From Burkholderiaceae bacterium (GTDB lineage Bacteria > Pseudomonadota > Gammaproteobacteria > Burkholderiales > Burkholderiaceae_C), in assembly GCA_023260355.1 (NCBI GenBank), contig JALQVJ010000015.1, forward strand, positions 1-5,753: a stretch of 5,753 bases of DNA, given 5' to 3'. Each line of letters starts with the position of its first letter. Within the stretch, counting starts at the first letter, position 1. Below the pieces are notes generated by a model. That model ran no database searches and was not told where the DNA came from. It saw only the letters and a list, made by a program, of their open reading frames with translations. Shown piece by piece: positions 1 to 5,753 of this stretch. The translations under genes and the position numbers were made by a program.

Positions 1-465
1 ATATTCTTAGCATCAGTGTTAGAGAATATAAATGCAGCAGATGCGGATGAATCATCAGGGGATACGCAGACAAGGGTAAGTGAATCTGTGCAGACCATGC
101 TCATGGCAGGAGACATTGATATGGGCCACGCCCGTGCCCTGTTGAGCTTGGATCGTGCAACCCAGATCACGGCGGCGAACCAGATCATTGCCAAAAAAAT
201 GTCGGTCCGGGAGGCCGAGAGTTTGGCTAAAAAATTGGGTGCCGAATTCAATTTGGTTGCGGTGAAACCCAAGCGTGACAAGTCACGAGACGTCAAGCGC
301 GTGGAAGAAGAACTCTCAGACTTGTTGGCGGCCCAAGTGGAAGTGCGTGTCAAAAAGCAAGTCAAGCGGGGGGGCAAGGTGCTCGACCAGGGCGAGTTGG
401 CGATTCAGTTCAGCTCTATGGATGAGTTGAATGCCTTGATCGATCGCATCCGACAAGAAAAGTAA
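1..465 (+). CDS. parB: ParB chromosome-partitioning protein, C-terminal part (5'-incomplete, abnormal 5' end)
   Basis: ParB is a CTP-dependent clamp that binds centromere-like parS sites and works with the ParA ATPase to segregate chromosomes. From about base 88 the translation is typical of proteobacterial ParB: the stretch VQTMLMAGDIDMGHARALL, which follows the helix-turn-helix, then the linker with KKMSVREAESLAKKLG, then the C-terminal dimerisation domain ending in FSSMDELNALIDRIRQEK. That is about 125 residues of a family usually near 300 residues long. The N-terminal CTPase domain and the HTH itself are absent. The frame stays open to base 1, but bases 1-87 encode an acidic, Ser/Thr-rich stretch (for example NAADADESSGDTQT) that does not resemble the HTH expected there. 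A GTG at 16 could open the frame, but I see no good ribosome binding site for it. It could be a truncated or rearranged gene, or a contig-edge artefact. The identity of the C-terminal part is secure. Confidence 0.9.
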   Translation: MFLASVLENINAADADESSGDTQTRVSESVQTMLMAGDIDMGHARALLSLDRATQITAANQIIAKKMSVREAESLAKKLGAEFNLVAVKPKRDKSRDVKRVEEELSDLLAAQVEVRVKKQVKRGGKVLDQGELAIQFSSMDELNALIDRIRQEK

Positions 466-496
466 GTGCGCGCCCACTTGCGGCGTTATGCTGAAA

Positions 497-518
497 AGCA
501 CGACACTTTCACGGTGCT
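497..518 (-). terminator. Possible intrinsic terminator of the FAD-linked oxidase gene
   Basis: Read on the minus strand just after the oxidase stop codon, there is an inverted repeat AGCAC...GTGCT (5-bp arms, 12-base loop) whose 3' arm runs straight into TTTT. A second small hairpin, GGCCT/AGGCC with a 4-base loop, lies at 520-533, between the stop codon and this repeat. The stem is short and the loop large, so this is a weak candidate. It sits in the 70-bp gap between the convergent parB and oxidase genes, where a terminator is expected. No T-tract follows either hairpin in the parB direction. Confidence 0.35.
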
Positions 519-535
519 GGGCCTCCCAAGGCCAC

Positions 536-1948
536 TCAAAAGATCTTGCCGGGATTAAGCAGGTTGTGTGGATCTAGAGCCTGCTTGATGGTGCGCATCA
601 CATGCACCGCAGTGTCGCCGGCCTCGCGGACCAAGAAGTCTTTCTTGTGCAACCCAATGCCATGCTCACCTGTGCAGGTGCCGCCGGATTGCAAGGCGCG
701 GTGCACCAGTTGGTGGTTCAAGCGCTCAGCAGTCACGCGCTCCTCGGGCAGGGCGGGGTCGATCAAATAGCCAACGTGGAAATTGCCGTCGCCTACATGG
801 CCGACCAAGAAATAAGGAATACCGGCTTCATCCACATCGCGCAGGGCTGCCGTCACGTTTTCGGCCAGTTGGCTGATCGGCACACACGTGTCGGTGGTGA
901 TTGCCACACAACCGGGCCGAGATTGCAACGCAGCGAAAAATGCGTGGTGTCTTGCCGTCCACAACCGCGTGCGCTCTTCTGGTGTACTGGCCCATTGAAA
1001 ACCGTCCCCACCGTTGTCTTGCGCGATGGATTGGACCGTTTCGATTTGCTCTTGAACGCCAGCGGGCGAGCCGTGAAACTCCATCAACAACAGCGGTGCA
1101 ACAGGCAGGTCGATTTTTGAATAGCGATTGACCGATTCAACGGAGTGCGCATCCAACAATTCGCAACGCGCGATCGGCACCCCCATCTGAATGATTTGTT
1201 GGGTCGTGAGCACGGCATCGGCGACCGTGGGAAACGAGCACGTCGCCGCCATCACCGCTTCGGGCAATGGGTACAGGCGGAGCGTGATTTCGGTGAAGAT
1301 GCCCAACGTGCCCTCGCTGCCGACCATCAGGCGGGTTAAATCGTATCCAGCACTGGACTTGCGCGCCCGTGAACCGGTTCGCAAAACCGAGCCATCAGCA
1401 CAAACGACTTCTAGCGCCAGCACGTTTTCTTTCATCGTGCCGTACCGCACGGCATTGGTGCCAGATGCGCGGGTTGCACTCATCCCGCCCAACGAGGCGT
1501 TGGCTCCGGGGTCGATGGGAAAAAACAAACCCTGGTCTCTCACCGCCGCATTGACCGCTTCACGCGTCACGCCGGGTTGCACGGTGACAGTGAGGTCCTC
1601 AGCGTTGATGGAGAGCACCCGATCCATGCGCGACACATCAATGCTGATGCCGCCCTCGATCGCCAACAAGTGGCCTTCCAGTGAGGAGCCCACGCCATAA
1701 GGGATCACGGGGACGCGGTGCTCAGCGGCCAGCTTCATGGCGTCCACGACGTCTTGTGTGCTCTCGGCAAAAACCACTGCACTCGGCGCGGGGACATGCT
1801 TGAAGGCGGACTCATCGCGTCCGTGCTGTTCGCGCACACTTTGTGCCGTCGAACACTGCTTACCAAAACGCGCTTGCAACGCAGGAATAAAGGCGGCCGG
1901 AATATCGCGCAATTTCACTTCTGGCAAGTCGATCACAAATTCGGTCAT
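536..1948 (-). CDS. FAD-binding oxidase, D-lactate dehydrogenase (cytochrome)/GlcD type
   Basis: This 470-residue flavoprotein belongs to the VAO/PCMH family and probably oxidises a D-2-hydroxy acid such as D-lactate or glycolate, passing electrons to cytochrome or quinone. The FAD-binding domain (residues ~50-230) contains PYGVGSSLEGH at 83-93, PGANASLGGMSATRASGTNA at 147-166 and GSEGTLGIFTEITLRLYP at 210-227. The C-terminal FAD-oxidase domain (~230-470) contains GHVGDGNFH at 383-391, whose two histidines match the family's metal/substrate site, then CTGEHGIG at 425-432 and the terminal signature LDPHNLLNPGKIF. Length matches stand-alone LDHD/DLD enzymes; no Fe-S domain or GlcE/GlcF partner is adjacent. 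The ATG at 1948 is chosen because GAGGGG lies 7 bases upstream and the family N-terminus begins here. An in-frame ATG 26 codons earlier would run into the divergent adenosyltransferase gene. Exact substrate cannot be told from sequence. Confidence 0.93.
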   Translation of the reverse strand: MTEFVIDLPEVKLRDIPAAFIPALQARFGKQCSTAQSVREQHGRDESAFKHVPAPSAVVFAESTQDVVDAMKLAAEHRVPVIPYGVGSSLEGHLLAIEGGISIDVSRMDRVLSINAEDLTVTVQPGVTREAVNAAVRDQGLFFPIDPGANASLGGMSATRASGTNAVRYGTMKENVLALEVVCADGSVLRTGSRARKSSAGYDLTRLMVGSEGTLGIFTEITLRLYPLPEAVMAATCSFPTVADAVLTTQQIIQMGVPIARCELLDAHSVESVNRYSKIDLPVAPLLLMEFHGSPAGVQEQIETVQSIAQDNGGDGFQWASTPEERTRLWTARHHAFFAALQSRPGCVAITTDTCVPISQLAENVTAALRDVDEAGIPYFLVGHVGDGNFHVGYLIDPALPEERVTAERLNHQLVHRALQSGGTCTGEHGIGLHKKDFLVREAGDTAVHVMRTIKQALDPHNLLNPGKIF

Positions 1949-2007
1949 TTCAGGTCCCCTCGTCGAATGCGGAATAATGCAGATTATCAAACAGACTGAG
2001 AAAAACC
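1949..2007. promoter_or_regulatory. Divergent promoter region between the FAD oxidase and the cobalamin adenosyltransferase
   Basis: A 59-bp spacer separates two divergently transcribed starts, so it, or the 5' ends of the genes, should hold promoters for both directions. It is more AT-rich than its surroundings. Candidate -10 elements are AATAAT at 1973-1978 on the plus strand and CATTAT at 1980-1975 on the minus strand, the latter 17 bases after a weak TTTCTC -35. Neither has a convincing -35. The gap is too short for a cobalamin riboswitch, and none is recognisable. Confidence 0.4.
1956..1961 (-). promoter_or_regulatory. Ribosome binding site of the FAD-linked oxidase
   Basis: GAGGGG on the minus strand, 7 bases before the ATG at 1948. 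It decides this start over the in-frame ATG at 2026, which would add a hydrophobic 26-residue leader and overlap the divergent gene. Confidence 0.7.
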
Positions 2008-2583
2008 ATGGGTAACCGCTTGACACAAATCGCGACGCGAACGGGGGATGATGGCACCACCGGTATCGCCGATAACACGCGACTCCATAAAACCGACATT
2101 CGCATCCAAGCCATCGGTGACGTAGACGAGCTCAATTCGCACGTCGGGGTGCTTTTGTGCGAACCCATGCCAAACGACGTCCAAGAGTTGCTGCTCGATA
2201 TCCAGCACCAGCTGTTCAACTTGGGCAGCTGCATGGCGATGCCTGGTTATGACGCGCTCAAAGAAGACGCCGTGTTGGCACTGGATCAGGCGCTTGAGCA
2301 TTACAACGAGGGCTTGCCCAGACTGTTGGAATTCATCCTGCCCGGGGGCAGTCGCGCAGCGGCGCAAGCCCACATCGTGCGCACTGTGGCGCGTCGCGCC
2401 GAGCGCACGGTGCACGGCCTGGCACAGACCACCGAGCTATCGCCCCTGTTGGCGCAGTATCTCAACCGGTTGAGTGATTTGATGTTTGTGCTGGCCCGCC
2501 ATTTGAACCGCGCCGATGGTGGCGATGACGTCTACTGGAAAAGCGAACGACTCCGACGAGAGCAAGCTGGCGAGGCACCTTGA
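2008..2583 (+). CDS. pduO: PduO-type ATP:cob(I)alamin (corrinoid) adenosyltransferase
   Basis: This enzyme transfers the 5'-deoxyadenosyl group of ATP to cob(I)alamin, making the adenosylcobalamin needed by enzymes such as methylmalonyl-CoA mutase; it acts in the cytoplasm as a trimer. The 191-residue product carries the family hallmarks in order: the N-terminal ATP-binding loop TRTGDDGTTG (10-19), Lys28, GDVDELNS (37-44), LPGG (111-114), the conserved helix RTVARRAER (125-133) and NRLSDLMFVLAR (153-164). Length is normal for the family. The ATG at 2008 places TRTGDDGTTG where the family has it; upstream there is only a weak GAG at 1998-2000, 7 bases away. The gene ends 52 bp before the convergent transporter gene. 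No other cobalamin genes are in the window, so this fits salvage or final activation rather than a local biosynthesis cluster. The symbol denotes the enzyme family, not a propanediol operon. Confidence 0.95.
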   Translation: MGNRLTQIATRTGDDGTTGIADNTRLHKTDIRIQAIGDVDELNSHVGVLLCEPMPNDVQELLLDIQHQLFNLGSCMAMPGYDALKEDAVLALDQALEHYNEGLPRLLEFILPGGSRAAAQAHIVRTVARRAERTVHGLAQTTELSPLLAQYLNRLSDLMFVLARHLNRADGGDDVYWKSERLRREQAGEAP

Positions 2584-2635
2584 CGCCTCTGTGGCACGCA
2601 AAACTTTCCGTACGCCGCAACGCCAGGCGCTGACT

Positions 2636-3529
2636 TCAGCGGCGGTTGACCAACCAAATCCCCAAAGCCACGCCGCTGAGCGCCAGCACCAATTGGACGC
2701 TCAAGGGCTCGCCCAACAAAGTCACGCCGAACAACAGCGCAAACACAGGTGACAAAAACGTGAATGACGCCATGCGCGTTGCGGGGTAGTGCCGCAACAA
2801 CCACATCCAAGTCAGATAGGTGCCAAACGCGCCCACGATGGTTTGTATCGCCAGAGACCACCAAGCGTGGGCACTGTAGTCAATGGACCATGTTTCACCC
2901 AACGCCAGCGAAGCCAATGGCGCGACAAGCGTGGTGGTCGCCACTTGGTAGAACAGCGTCTTCTCGGCTGACAAGGTGGCCATTCGGGACGCCCGCATCA
3001 CAACGGTCGTCAAACCCCACAGAAGCCCTGCGGCCAATCCCAGTGCATCGCCGCGCCACTGGCCGTTTTCGTACTGCATCAAACCTTGGCCAAAAGCGAG
3101 TGCCACAGCGCCAAACGCCAGGCTCAAGCCCACCCATTGGATGCGACGCAAGCGCTCGGCCGCCACGAAGTAGGGCAGCACCAACGACACCCAGAACGGG
3201 GATGAATACAAAAACACCGTCAACCGTGACGCGGCGGTGTACTGCAGGCCCATGTAGATGCAAATGAACTCGCCAGAGAAAAGCACACCCGCCAACAGCC
3301 CAGACCACAGCGTGCCATCGCGCTTGAACAGCGGCACACCGCGCCAGCGGGCCCAAAGCATCAGACAAATGGTCGCGCCCAAAAAGCGAATCGACGCTTG
3401 CCAAACCGGCGGCACTTCGGCGACGGTGGACTTGATCAAAATTTGCTGAAAGCCCCAAAACGCACAACACAAAATCAAAATCGACATCGCACGACTGTCG
3501 AGGTGACTGTGGCGGATCGGGGAGGTCAT
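2636..3529 (-). CDS. EamA/DMT-family transporter (10 transmembrane helices)
   Basis: This inner-membrane protein belongs to the drug/metabolite transporter superfamily, whose members export or import small metabolites such as amino acids. The 297-residue translation shows about ten hydrophobic helices in two repeated halves of five: first half about 14-150, second half about 160-294. The end of the second half is typical of EamA: RMASFTFLSPVFALLFGVTL followed by LGEPLS and a final helix capped by NRR. The second-helix region (VWQASIRFLGATICLMLW) also looks family-like. The ATG at 3529 gives the expected short cytoplasmic N-terminus; the frame stays open to 3691, but that extension is Pro/Cys/Arg-rich and lies over the flavin reductase gene. 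No clear Shine-Dalgarno is seen, and an ATG at 3487 is an alternative. It starts 35 bp after the flavin reductase stop on the same strand, so co-transcription is likely. Substrate unknown. Confidence 0.92.
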   Translation of the reverse strand: MTSPIRHSHLDSRAMSILILCCAFWGFQQILIKSTVAEVPPVWQASIRFLGATICLMLWARWRGVPLFKRDGTLWSGLLAGVLFSGEFICIYMGLQYTAASRLTVFLYSSPFWVSLVLPYFVAAERLRRIQWVGLSLAFGAVALAFGQGLMQYENGQWRGDALGLAAGLLWGLTTVVMRASRMATLSAEKTLFYQVATTTLVAPLASLALGETWSIDYSAHAWWSLAIQTIVGAFGTYLTWMWLLRHYPATRMASFTFLSPVFALLFGVTLLGEPLSVQLVLALSGVALGIWLVNRR

Positions 3530-3564
3530 GTGGAGTGTCGCAGCTGCAATGCCACGATCGAGAT

Positions 3565-4062
3565 TCAGGTGTGCGAAAAGCGGCGCTGGTGGTACACCAG
3601 GGCAGGGCCTGCATTCACCTGGTGTGTGGCCAACACATGGCCCATGTAGATCTGATGATCGCCACCTTCTAGGGTTTGGTATCGCTCGCACTCAATGACT
3701 GCCAAACAGCCTGGAAGAATTGGCAGGCCACGCGCATTGGTATCAAGCGCCACGCCCTCAAAACGTTGTGCGGGTGCACCCGCAAATTGCATGGCCAACG
3801 CCTGTTGGTCTGCGGCCAAAACGTGGACAGCAAAGAAAGGGTGGTGATCAAAGCCTGCACGGCAACTGGAGCCATTGCCCAAGCACCACATGACCAGAGG
3901 CGGCGTTAGCGAAACCGAACTGAACGAGTTCACCGTCAAACCGACGGGATTGCCCTCGGCATCGCGCGTCGTAATGATGGTCACCCCAGTGGCAAACGTG
4001 GCCATGGCATCGCGCAACTGTTGGGGGGTCGCCTCGCTGGTGGCGGAGAGTGGATGTCGCAT
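3565..4062 (-). CDS. Flavin reductase-domain protein (FMN-binding, DIM6/NTAB-like)
   Basis: This 165-residue protein matches the flavin reductase-like FMN-binding family, which uses NAD(P)H to reduce FMN or FAD, often supplying reduced flavin to a two-component monooxygenase. Visible signatures are LRDAMATFATGVTIITT (16-32), GLTVNSFSSVSLTPPLVMWC (41-60) for flavin binding, FAVHVLAADQ (77-86), and GDHQIYMGHV (134-143) followed by PALVYHQRRF, the usual C-terminal end. Length is normal. The ATG at 4062 is chosen because the domain begins about a dozen residues later. The frame is open back to 4248, with another ATG at 4179, but those residues do not look like the family. No strong ribosome binding site is visible, so the start is uncertain. 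It is probably the first gene of an operon with the transporter downstream and is divergent from the AhpD-like gene. No monooxygenase partner is in the window. Confidence 0.9.
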   Translation of the reverse strand: MRHPLSATSEATPQQLRDAMATFATGVTIITTRDAEGNPVGLTVNSFSSVSLTPPLVMWCLGNGSSCRAGFDHHPFFAVHVLAADQQALAMQFAGAPAQRFEGVALDTNARGLPILPGCLAVIECERYQTLEGGDHQIYMGHVLATHQVNAGPALVYHQRRFSHT

Positions 4063-4230
4063 GCCCGTCACTGTAATGGAAGTTGCGCCTTGCCCTCTGT
4101 CACCACTGCTAAAAACAAAGCCACTGAACGCCCCCAAACCCTGATGCACATCAATGCGCCAGCGCCCGCTGCCTTGCATACTCAGATGCGTGGCCCAACA
4201 AACGATGGGCCCTACATTGGGAGTGAATCC
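4063..4230. promoter_or_regulatory. Divergent intergenic region between the flavin reductase and AhpD-like genes
   Basis: This 168-bp spacer is the longest non-coding stretch in the window and should hold promoters for both flanking genes. I see no convincing -35/-10 pair. CATACT at 4177-4182 is a possible plus-strand -10. A short imperfect dyad GATGCACATC lies at 4143-4152. Frames on both strands happen to be open across much of it, so a longer N-terminus for either gene cannot be fully excluded. Confidence 0.4.
4219..4223 (+). promoter_or_regulatory. Ribosome binding site of the AhpD-like gene
   Basis: GGGAG lies 7 bases before the ATG at 4231. It fixes this start against a much longer open frame that reaches back to 4021 and has no family-like residues. 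Confidence 0.7.
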
Positions 4231-4590
4231 ATGAGCACATTTGAGCACCTGGCGTTGATGAAAAACATCAACTCGGAACTGGGCCCATTTCGCAAGTCGC
4301 AGTCATCTGCGATGCAAGGCTTTGCCCAACTGGCCACGGCGGCCATGGCGCCTGGGGCCATCGACGCCAAAACCAAAGAGCTGATCGCGCTGGCCATCGG
4401 TGTGAGCACCCATTGCTCGGGATGCATTGCTTTTCACACGAAAGCATTGGTCAAGTTGGGCTGTACTGCGGCTGAGCTTGAGGAAACACTCGCTGTGGCG
4501 GTGTACATGGGCGGGGGCCCCAGCTTGATGTACGCGGCTGAAGCGCTCAAAGCATTCGAGGTGCAAAGCGAGGCCAGCAACACTGCCTAA
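4231..4590 (+). CDS. Carboxymuconolactone decarboxylase-family protein, AhpD-like, with CxxC
   Basis: This 119-residue, mostly helical protein belongs to the carboxymuconolactone decarboxylase/AhpD superfamily. The core is DAKTKELIALAIGVSTHCSG (45-64), running into CIAFHTKAL: Glu50, the redox pair Cys62 and Cys65 in a CxxC, and His69 match the Glu/Cys/Cys/His proton-relay set of AhpD-type alkylhydroperoxidases. The tail (GCTAAELEETLAVAVYMGGG, 77-96, then PSLMYAAEALKAF) is also typical. The cysteine pair argues for a peroxidase or disulfide-reductase role rather than the lactone decarboxylase of the protocatechuate pathway, which lacks the CxxC. The start is supported by GGGAG 7 bases upstream. 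The gene is divergent from the flavin reductase gene and converges on the LysR gene with only 34 bp between stops. The physiological substrate is unknown. Confidence 0.92.
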   Translation: MSTFEHLALMKNINSELGPFRKSQSSAMQGFAQLATAAMAPGAIDAKTKELIALAIGVSTHCSGCIAFHTKALVKLGCTAAELEETLAVAVYMGGGPSLMYAAEALKAFEVQSEASNTA

Positions 4591-4624
4591 ACCCACCGGG
4601 CGTTTGCGTTGTCGCATGCCGCTA

Positions 4625-5575
4625 TCAACGTGCCATCGACGCCCGTTTGATCTGCTGGCGCAGCCACGTTTGCGCAGGCACGTCATTGCTATCGTGGTGC
4701 CAAAGTGCATCGATGTGTACCGTTGGCATGGGCAATGGGATTTCGCGCACCACCAGGCGATCGCTGACGCCGGTGGCTGTCACAAAATCCTCTGGCAACA
4801 CCGTCAATAGGTCGGCTTTCGCCACCGCTTGTCCTGCGGTGAAGAACTGATTCACGGTCATCACCACGCGGCGTGATCGGCCAATCGCTGAGAGCGCCTC
4901 ATCCACAAAGCCGTAAGGGCGACCACTGAAACTCACGAGCAAGTGGCGCGCGGCACAAAAGTCATCCAACGACAATTCCGAGTTCGCTGCCAATGGGTGA
5001 GACTTGCGCATCACCGCCACATAGCGACCGTCATACAAGCGCTCTGACAAAAACAGCGCTTTGCTGTCTTGCAAATGTGGCGCGGACAACTCCGCACTCA
5101 CGCCTGGGAAGTAGCCGATCGCCAGATCGATTTGCTGGCTGCGCAACAACTCGCGCGGATCTCGCGTATTGAGCGGCAACACCCGCACACGCACGCCAGG
5201 CGCCTCGGCGTTGAGCGTGTTGATCAGTTCGGGAATCAACTCCGTGGCCGTCGCATCGGCCATGGCCAGCACAAATTGGTTGTCTGCTGTTGCGGGGTCG
5301 AACACATCGGGCACCAGCGTGTGGCGCAGTTGCGACAAGGCGTCGCGGATCGCAGGCCACAACGCCAAGGCTTTGGGCGTCGGCTCAACACCGTAACCCG
5401 CGCGAATCACCAACTCGTCGCCCAAGCCCTCACGCAGGCGGCGCATGGCGTTGCTGACGGCAGGCTGCGTCATGGCCAAGCGCTCAGCGGCGCGCGTCAA
5501 ATTTCTCTCTTGCATCACGGCGTCAAAGACGCGCAGCAGGTTCAAGTCCAGCGTGCGGAAGTTGAGGCGCTTCAC
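4625..5575 (-). CDS. LysR-family transcriptional regulator
   Basis: LysR-type regulators bind promoter DNA as tetramers and activate or repress, often from a divergent neighbour, in response to a small ligand. With the GTG start at 5575 the product is 316 residues, normal for the family. The N-terminal winged HTH (about 9-68) reads LDLNLLRVFDAVMQERNLTR, then AAERLAMTQPAVSNAMRRLR and VEPTPKAL. The rest (about 90-300) is the two-lobed ligand-binding domain, including FVLAMADATATELIPEL and a DLAIGYFPG stretch reminiscent of the NahR/DntR/LinR branch that senses aromatic compounds; this subgroup call is tentative. GTG at 5575 is preferred because GGAAAGG lies 8 bases upstream. An in-frame ATG at 5614 (329 residues) has no Shine-Dalgarno and lies inside a palindrome. 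The divergent right-edge gene is the obvious candidate target. Confidence 0.94.
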   Translation of the reverse strand: MKRLNFRTLDLNLLRVFDAVMQERNLTRAAERLAMTQPAVSNAMRRLREGLGDELVIRAGYGVEPTPKALALWPAIRDALSQLRHTLVPDVFDPATADNQFVLAMADATATELIPELINTLNAEAPGVRVRVLPLNTRDPRELLRSQQIDLAIGYFPGVSAELSAPHLQDSKALFLSERLYDGRYVAVMRKSHPLAANSELSLDDFCAARHLLVSFSGRPYGFVDEALSAIGRSRRVVMTVNQFFTAGQAVAKADLLTVLPEDFVTATGVSDRLVVREIPLPMPTVHIDALWHHDSNDVPAQTWLRQQIKRASMAR

Positions 5576-5583
5576 GATCCCGG

Positions 5584-5590
5584 CCTTTCC
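5584..5590 (-). promoter_or_regulatory. Ribosome binding site favouring the GTG start of the LysR gene
   Basis: GGAAAGG on the minus strand, 8 bases before GTG 5575. The alternative ATG at 5614 is preceded only by AT-rich sequence with no Shine-Dalgarno match. Confidence 0.5.
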
Positions 5591-5604
5591 ATAAGTTTGG
5601 TGAA

Positions 5605-5618
5605 TGTTATACATAACA
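5605..5618. promoter_or_regulatory. AT-rich inverted repeat, putative LysR operator
   Basis: TGTTAT-AC-ATAACA is a dyad with perfect 6-bp arms around a 2-bp centre. It lies in the AT-rich spacer between the LysR gene and its divergent neighbour, 10 bases upstream of the predicted -35 of that neighbour. LysR proteins commonly bind dyads in this position for autoregulation and target activation. The dyad has even length, so it is not a textbook symmetric T-N11-A box. Confidence 0.5.
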
Positions 5619-5627
5619 ATAATAAAT

Positions 5628-5656
5628 TAGACGACACCAAGGGAAAACCCTATAGT
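5628..5656 (+). promoter_or_regulatory. Sigma70-like promoter for the right-edge gene
   Basis: TAGACG at 5628-5633 (4 of 6 to TTGACA), a 17-base spacer and TATAGT at 5651-5656 (5 of 6 to TATAAT). Transcription would begin near 5663, giving a leader of about 33 bases before the ATG at 5696. A short dyad AGGG-AAAA-CCCT at 5640-5651 lies in the spacer and touches the -10, so it may be a second protein-binding site. Confidence 0.5.
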
Positions 5657-5684
5657 TCCATCCATCGATCCAAAACAACCCTCT

Positions 5685-5689
5685 AAGGA
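5685..5689 (+). promoter_or_regulatory. Ribosome binding site of the right-edge gene
   Basis: AAGGA, 6 bases before the ATG at 5696. It is one of the best Shine-Dalgarno matches in the window and is the main evidence that the truncated reading frame is a real gene. Confidence 0.7.
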
Positions 5690-5695
5690 CACACC

Positions 5696-5753
5696 ATGAC
5701 AACCGCAACCCTCCCATCAGGCTATCACCAACCCGCTCGCCGCGCTGCGAAAA
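5696..5753 (+). CDS. Start of an unidentified gene, cut by the window edge
   Basis: Nineteen codons are visible, reading MTTATLPSGYHQPARRAAK, before the window ends. This is too short to assign a family, and I do not recognise it. The beginning is not hydrophobic, so there is no sign of a signal peptide or membrane segment so far. The gene is supported by a strong AAGGA 6 bases upstream, a good promoter at 5628-5656 and its divergent position next to a LysR regulator, which suggests a metabolic gene controlled by that regulator. That role is inferred from context only. Confidence 0.6.
   Translation, partial: MTTATLPSGYHQPARRAAK

Noticed and set aside
70..84. A sequence resembling a eukaryotic 5' splice site (GGGTAAGT) at the left edge
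   Set aside because: Short matches like this occur by chance, and all complete genes in the window are bacterial. It does lie in the odd-looking first 87 bases, so it would matter only if that segment proved to be foreign.
602..1700. Several long plus-strand open frames antisense to the FAD oxidase
   Set aside because: Long antisense frames are common in GC-rich coding DNA. These lack recognisable domains, and the minus-strand oxidase is unmistakable across the whole interval.
1949..2007. Cobalamin riboswitch upstream of the adenosyltransferase
   Set aside because: The spacer is only 59 bp, far shorter than a cobalamin riboswitch, and no B12-box-like sequence is seen.
2613..2644. Inverted repeat CGCCGC/GCGGCG at the convergent ends of the adenosyltransferase and transporter genes
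   Set aside because: The loop is 20 bases, no T-tract follows in either direction, and the right arm is the coding sequence for the last two arginines of the transporter. It is not a convincing terminator.
2895..3614. A 239-codon open frame on the minus strand overlapping the transporter gene
   Set aside because: It is an out-of-frame shadow of the EamA gene with Arg/Ala/Val-rich, low-order composition and no family motifs. The EamA frame shows clear transmembrane periodicity and family motifs over the same bases.
5069..5686. A 205-codon plus-strand open frame antisense to the LysR gene
   Set aside because: It is rich in Gln, Arg and His, as expected when a GC-rich HTH gene is read backwards. 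It has no domain and no useful ribosome binding site.

Overview
This window looks like chromosomal DNA from a GC-rich betaproteobacterium, most likely Burkholderiales and close to Comamonadaceae. That placement rests on the protein flavour of the ParB C-terminus, the PduO-type adenosyltransferase and the LysR N-terminus, and on the compact GC-rich coding style. It is inference from recognition; no search was run. No rRNA, tRNA, CRISPR array, insertion sequence or phage module is visible.

Layout, left to right: (1) the C-terminal part of the chromosome-partitioning protein ParB (+), preceded by about 87 bases that do not look like ParB; (2) on the minus strand, a complete FAD-linked oxidase of the D-lactate dehydrogenase/GlcD type; (3) divergent from it, 59 bp away, a complete PduO-type ATP:cob(I)alamin adenosyltransferase (+); (4) a minus-strand pair, probably an operon, of a flavin reductase-domain protein followed 35 bp later by an EamA/DMT-family 10-helix transporter; (5) divergent from the flavin reductase across 168 bp, a small AhpD-like carboxymuconolactone decarboxylase-family protein with a CxxC motif (+); (6) a LysR-family regulator (-); (7) divergent from the regulator, the first 19 codons of an unidentified gene (+) that runs off the right edge.

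The genes are mostly housekeeping or general metabolism and alternate strands often. The LysR gene and the truncated right-edge gene form the classic regulator/target divergent arrangement. The spacer between them has an AT-rich inverted repeat and a good sigma70-like promoter. The flavin reductase and AhpD-like genes share a divergent regulatory region and may be linked through redox chemistry, but the sequence does not prove it.

I do not see a new biological system here. The points most worth a second look are the abrupt loss of ParB identity at the left edge (rearrangement, contig-edge artefact or chimera) and the putative operator in the LysR intergenic region. No gene-free stretch exceeds 300 bases; the longest is the 168 bp between the flavin reductase and AhpD-like genes.
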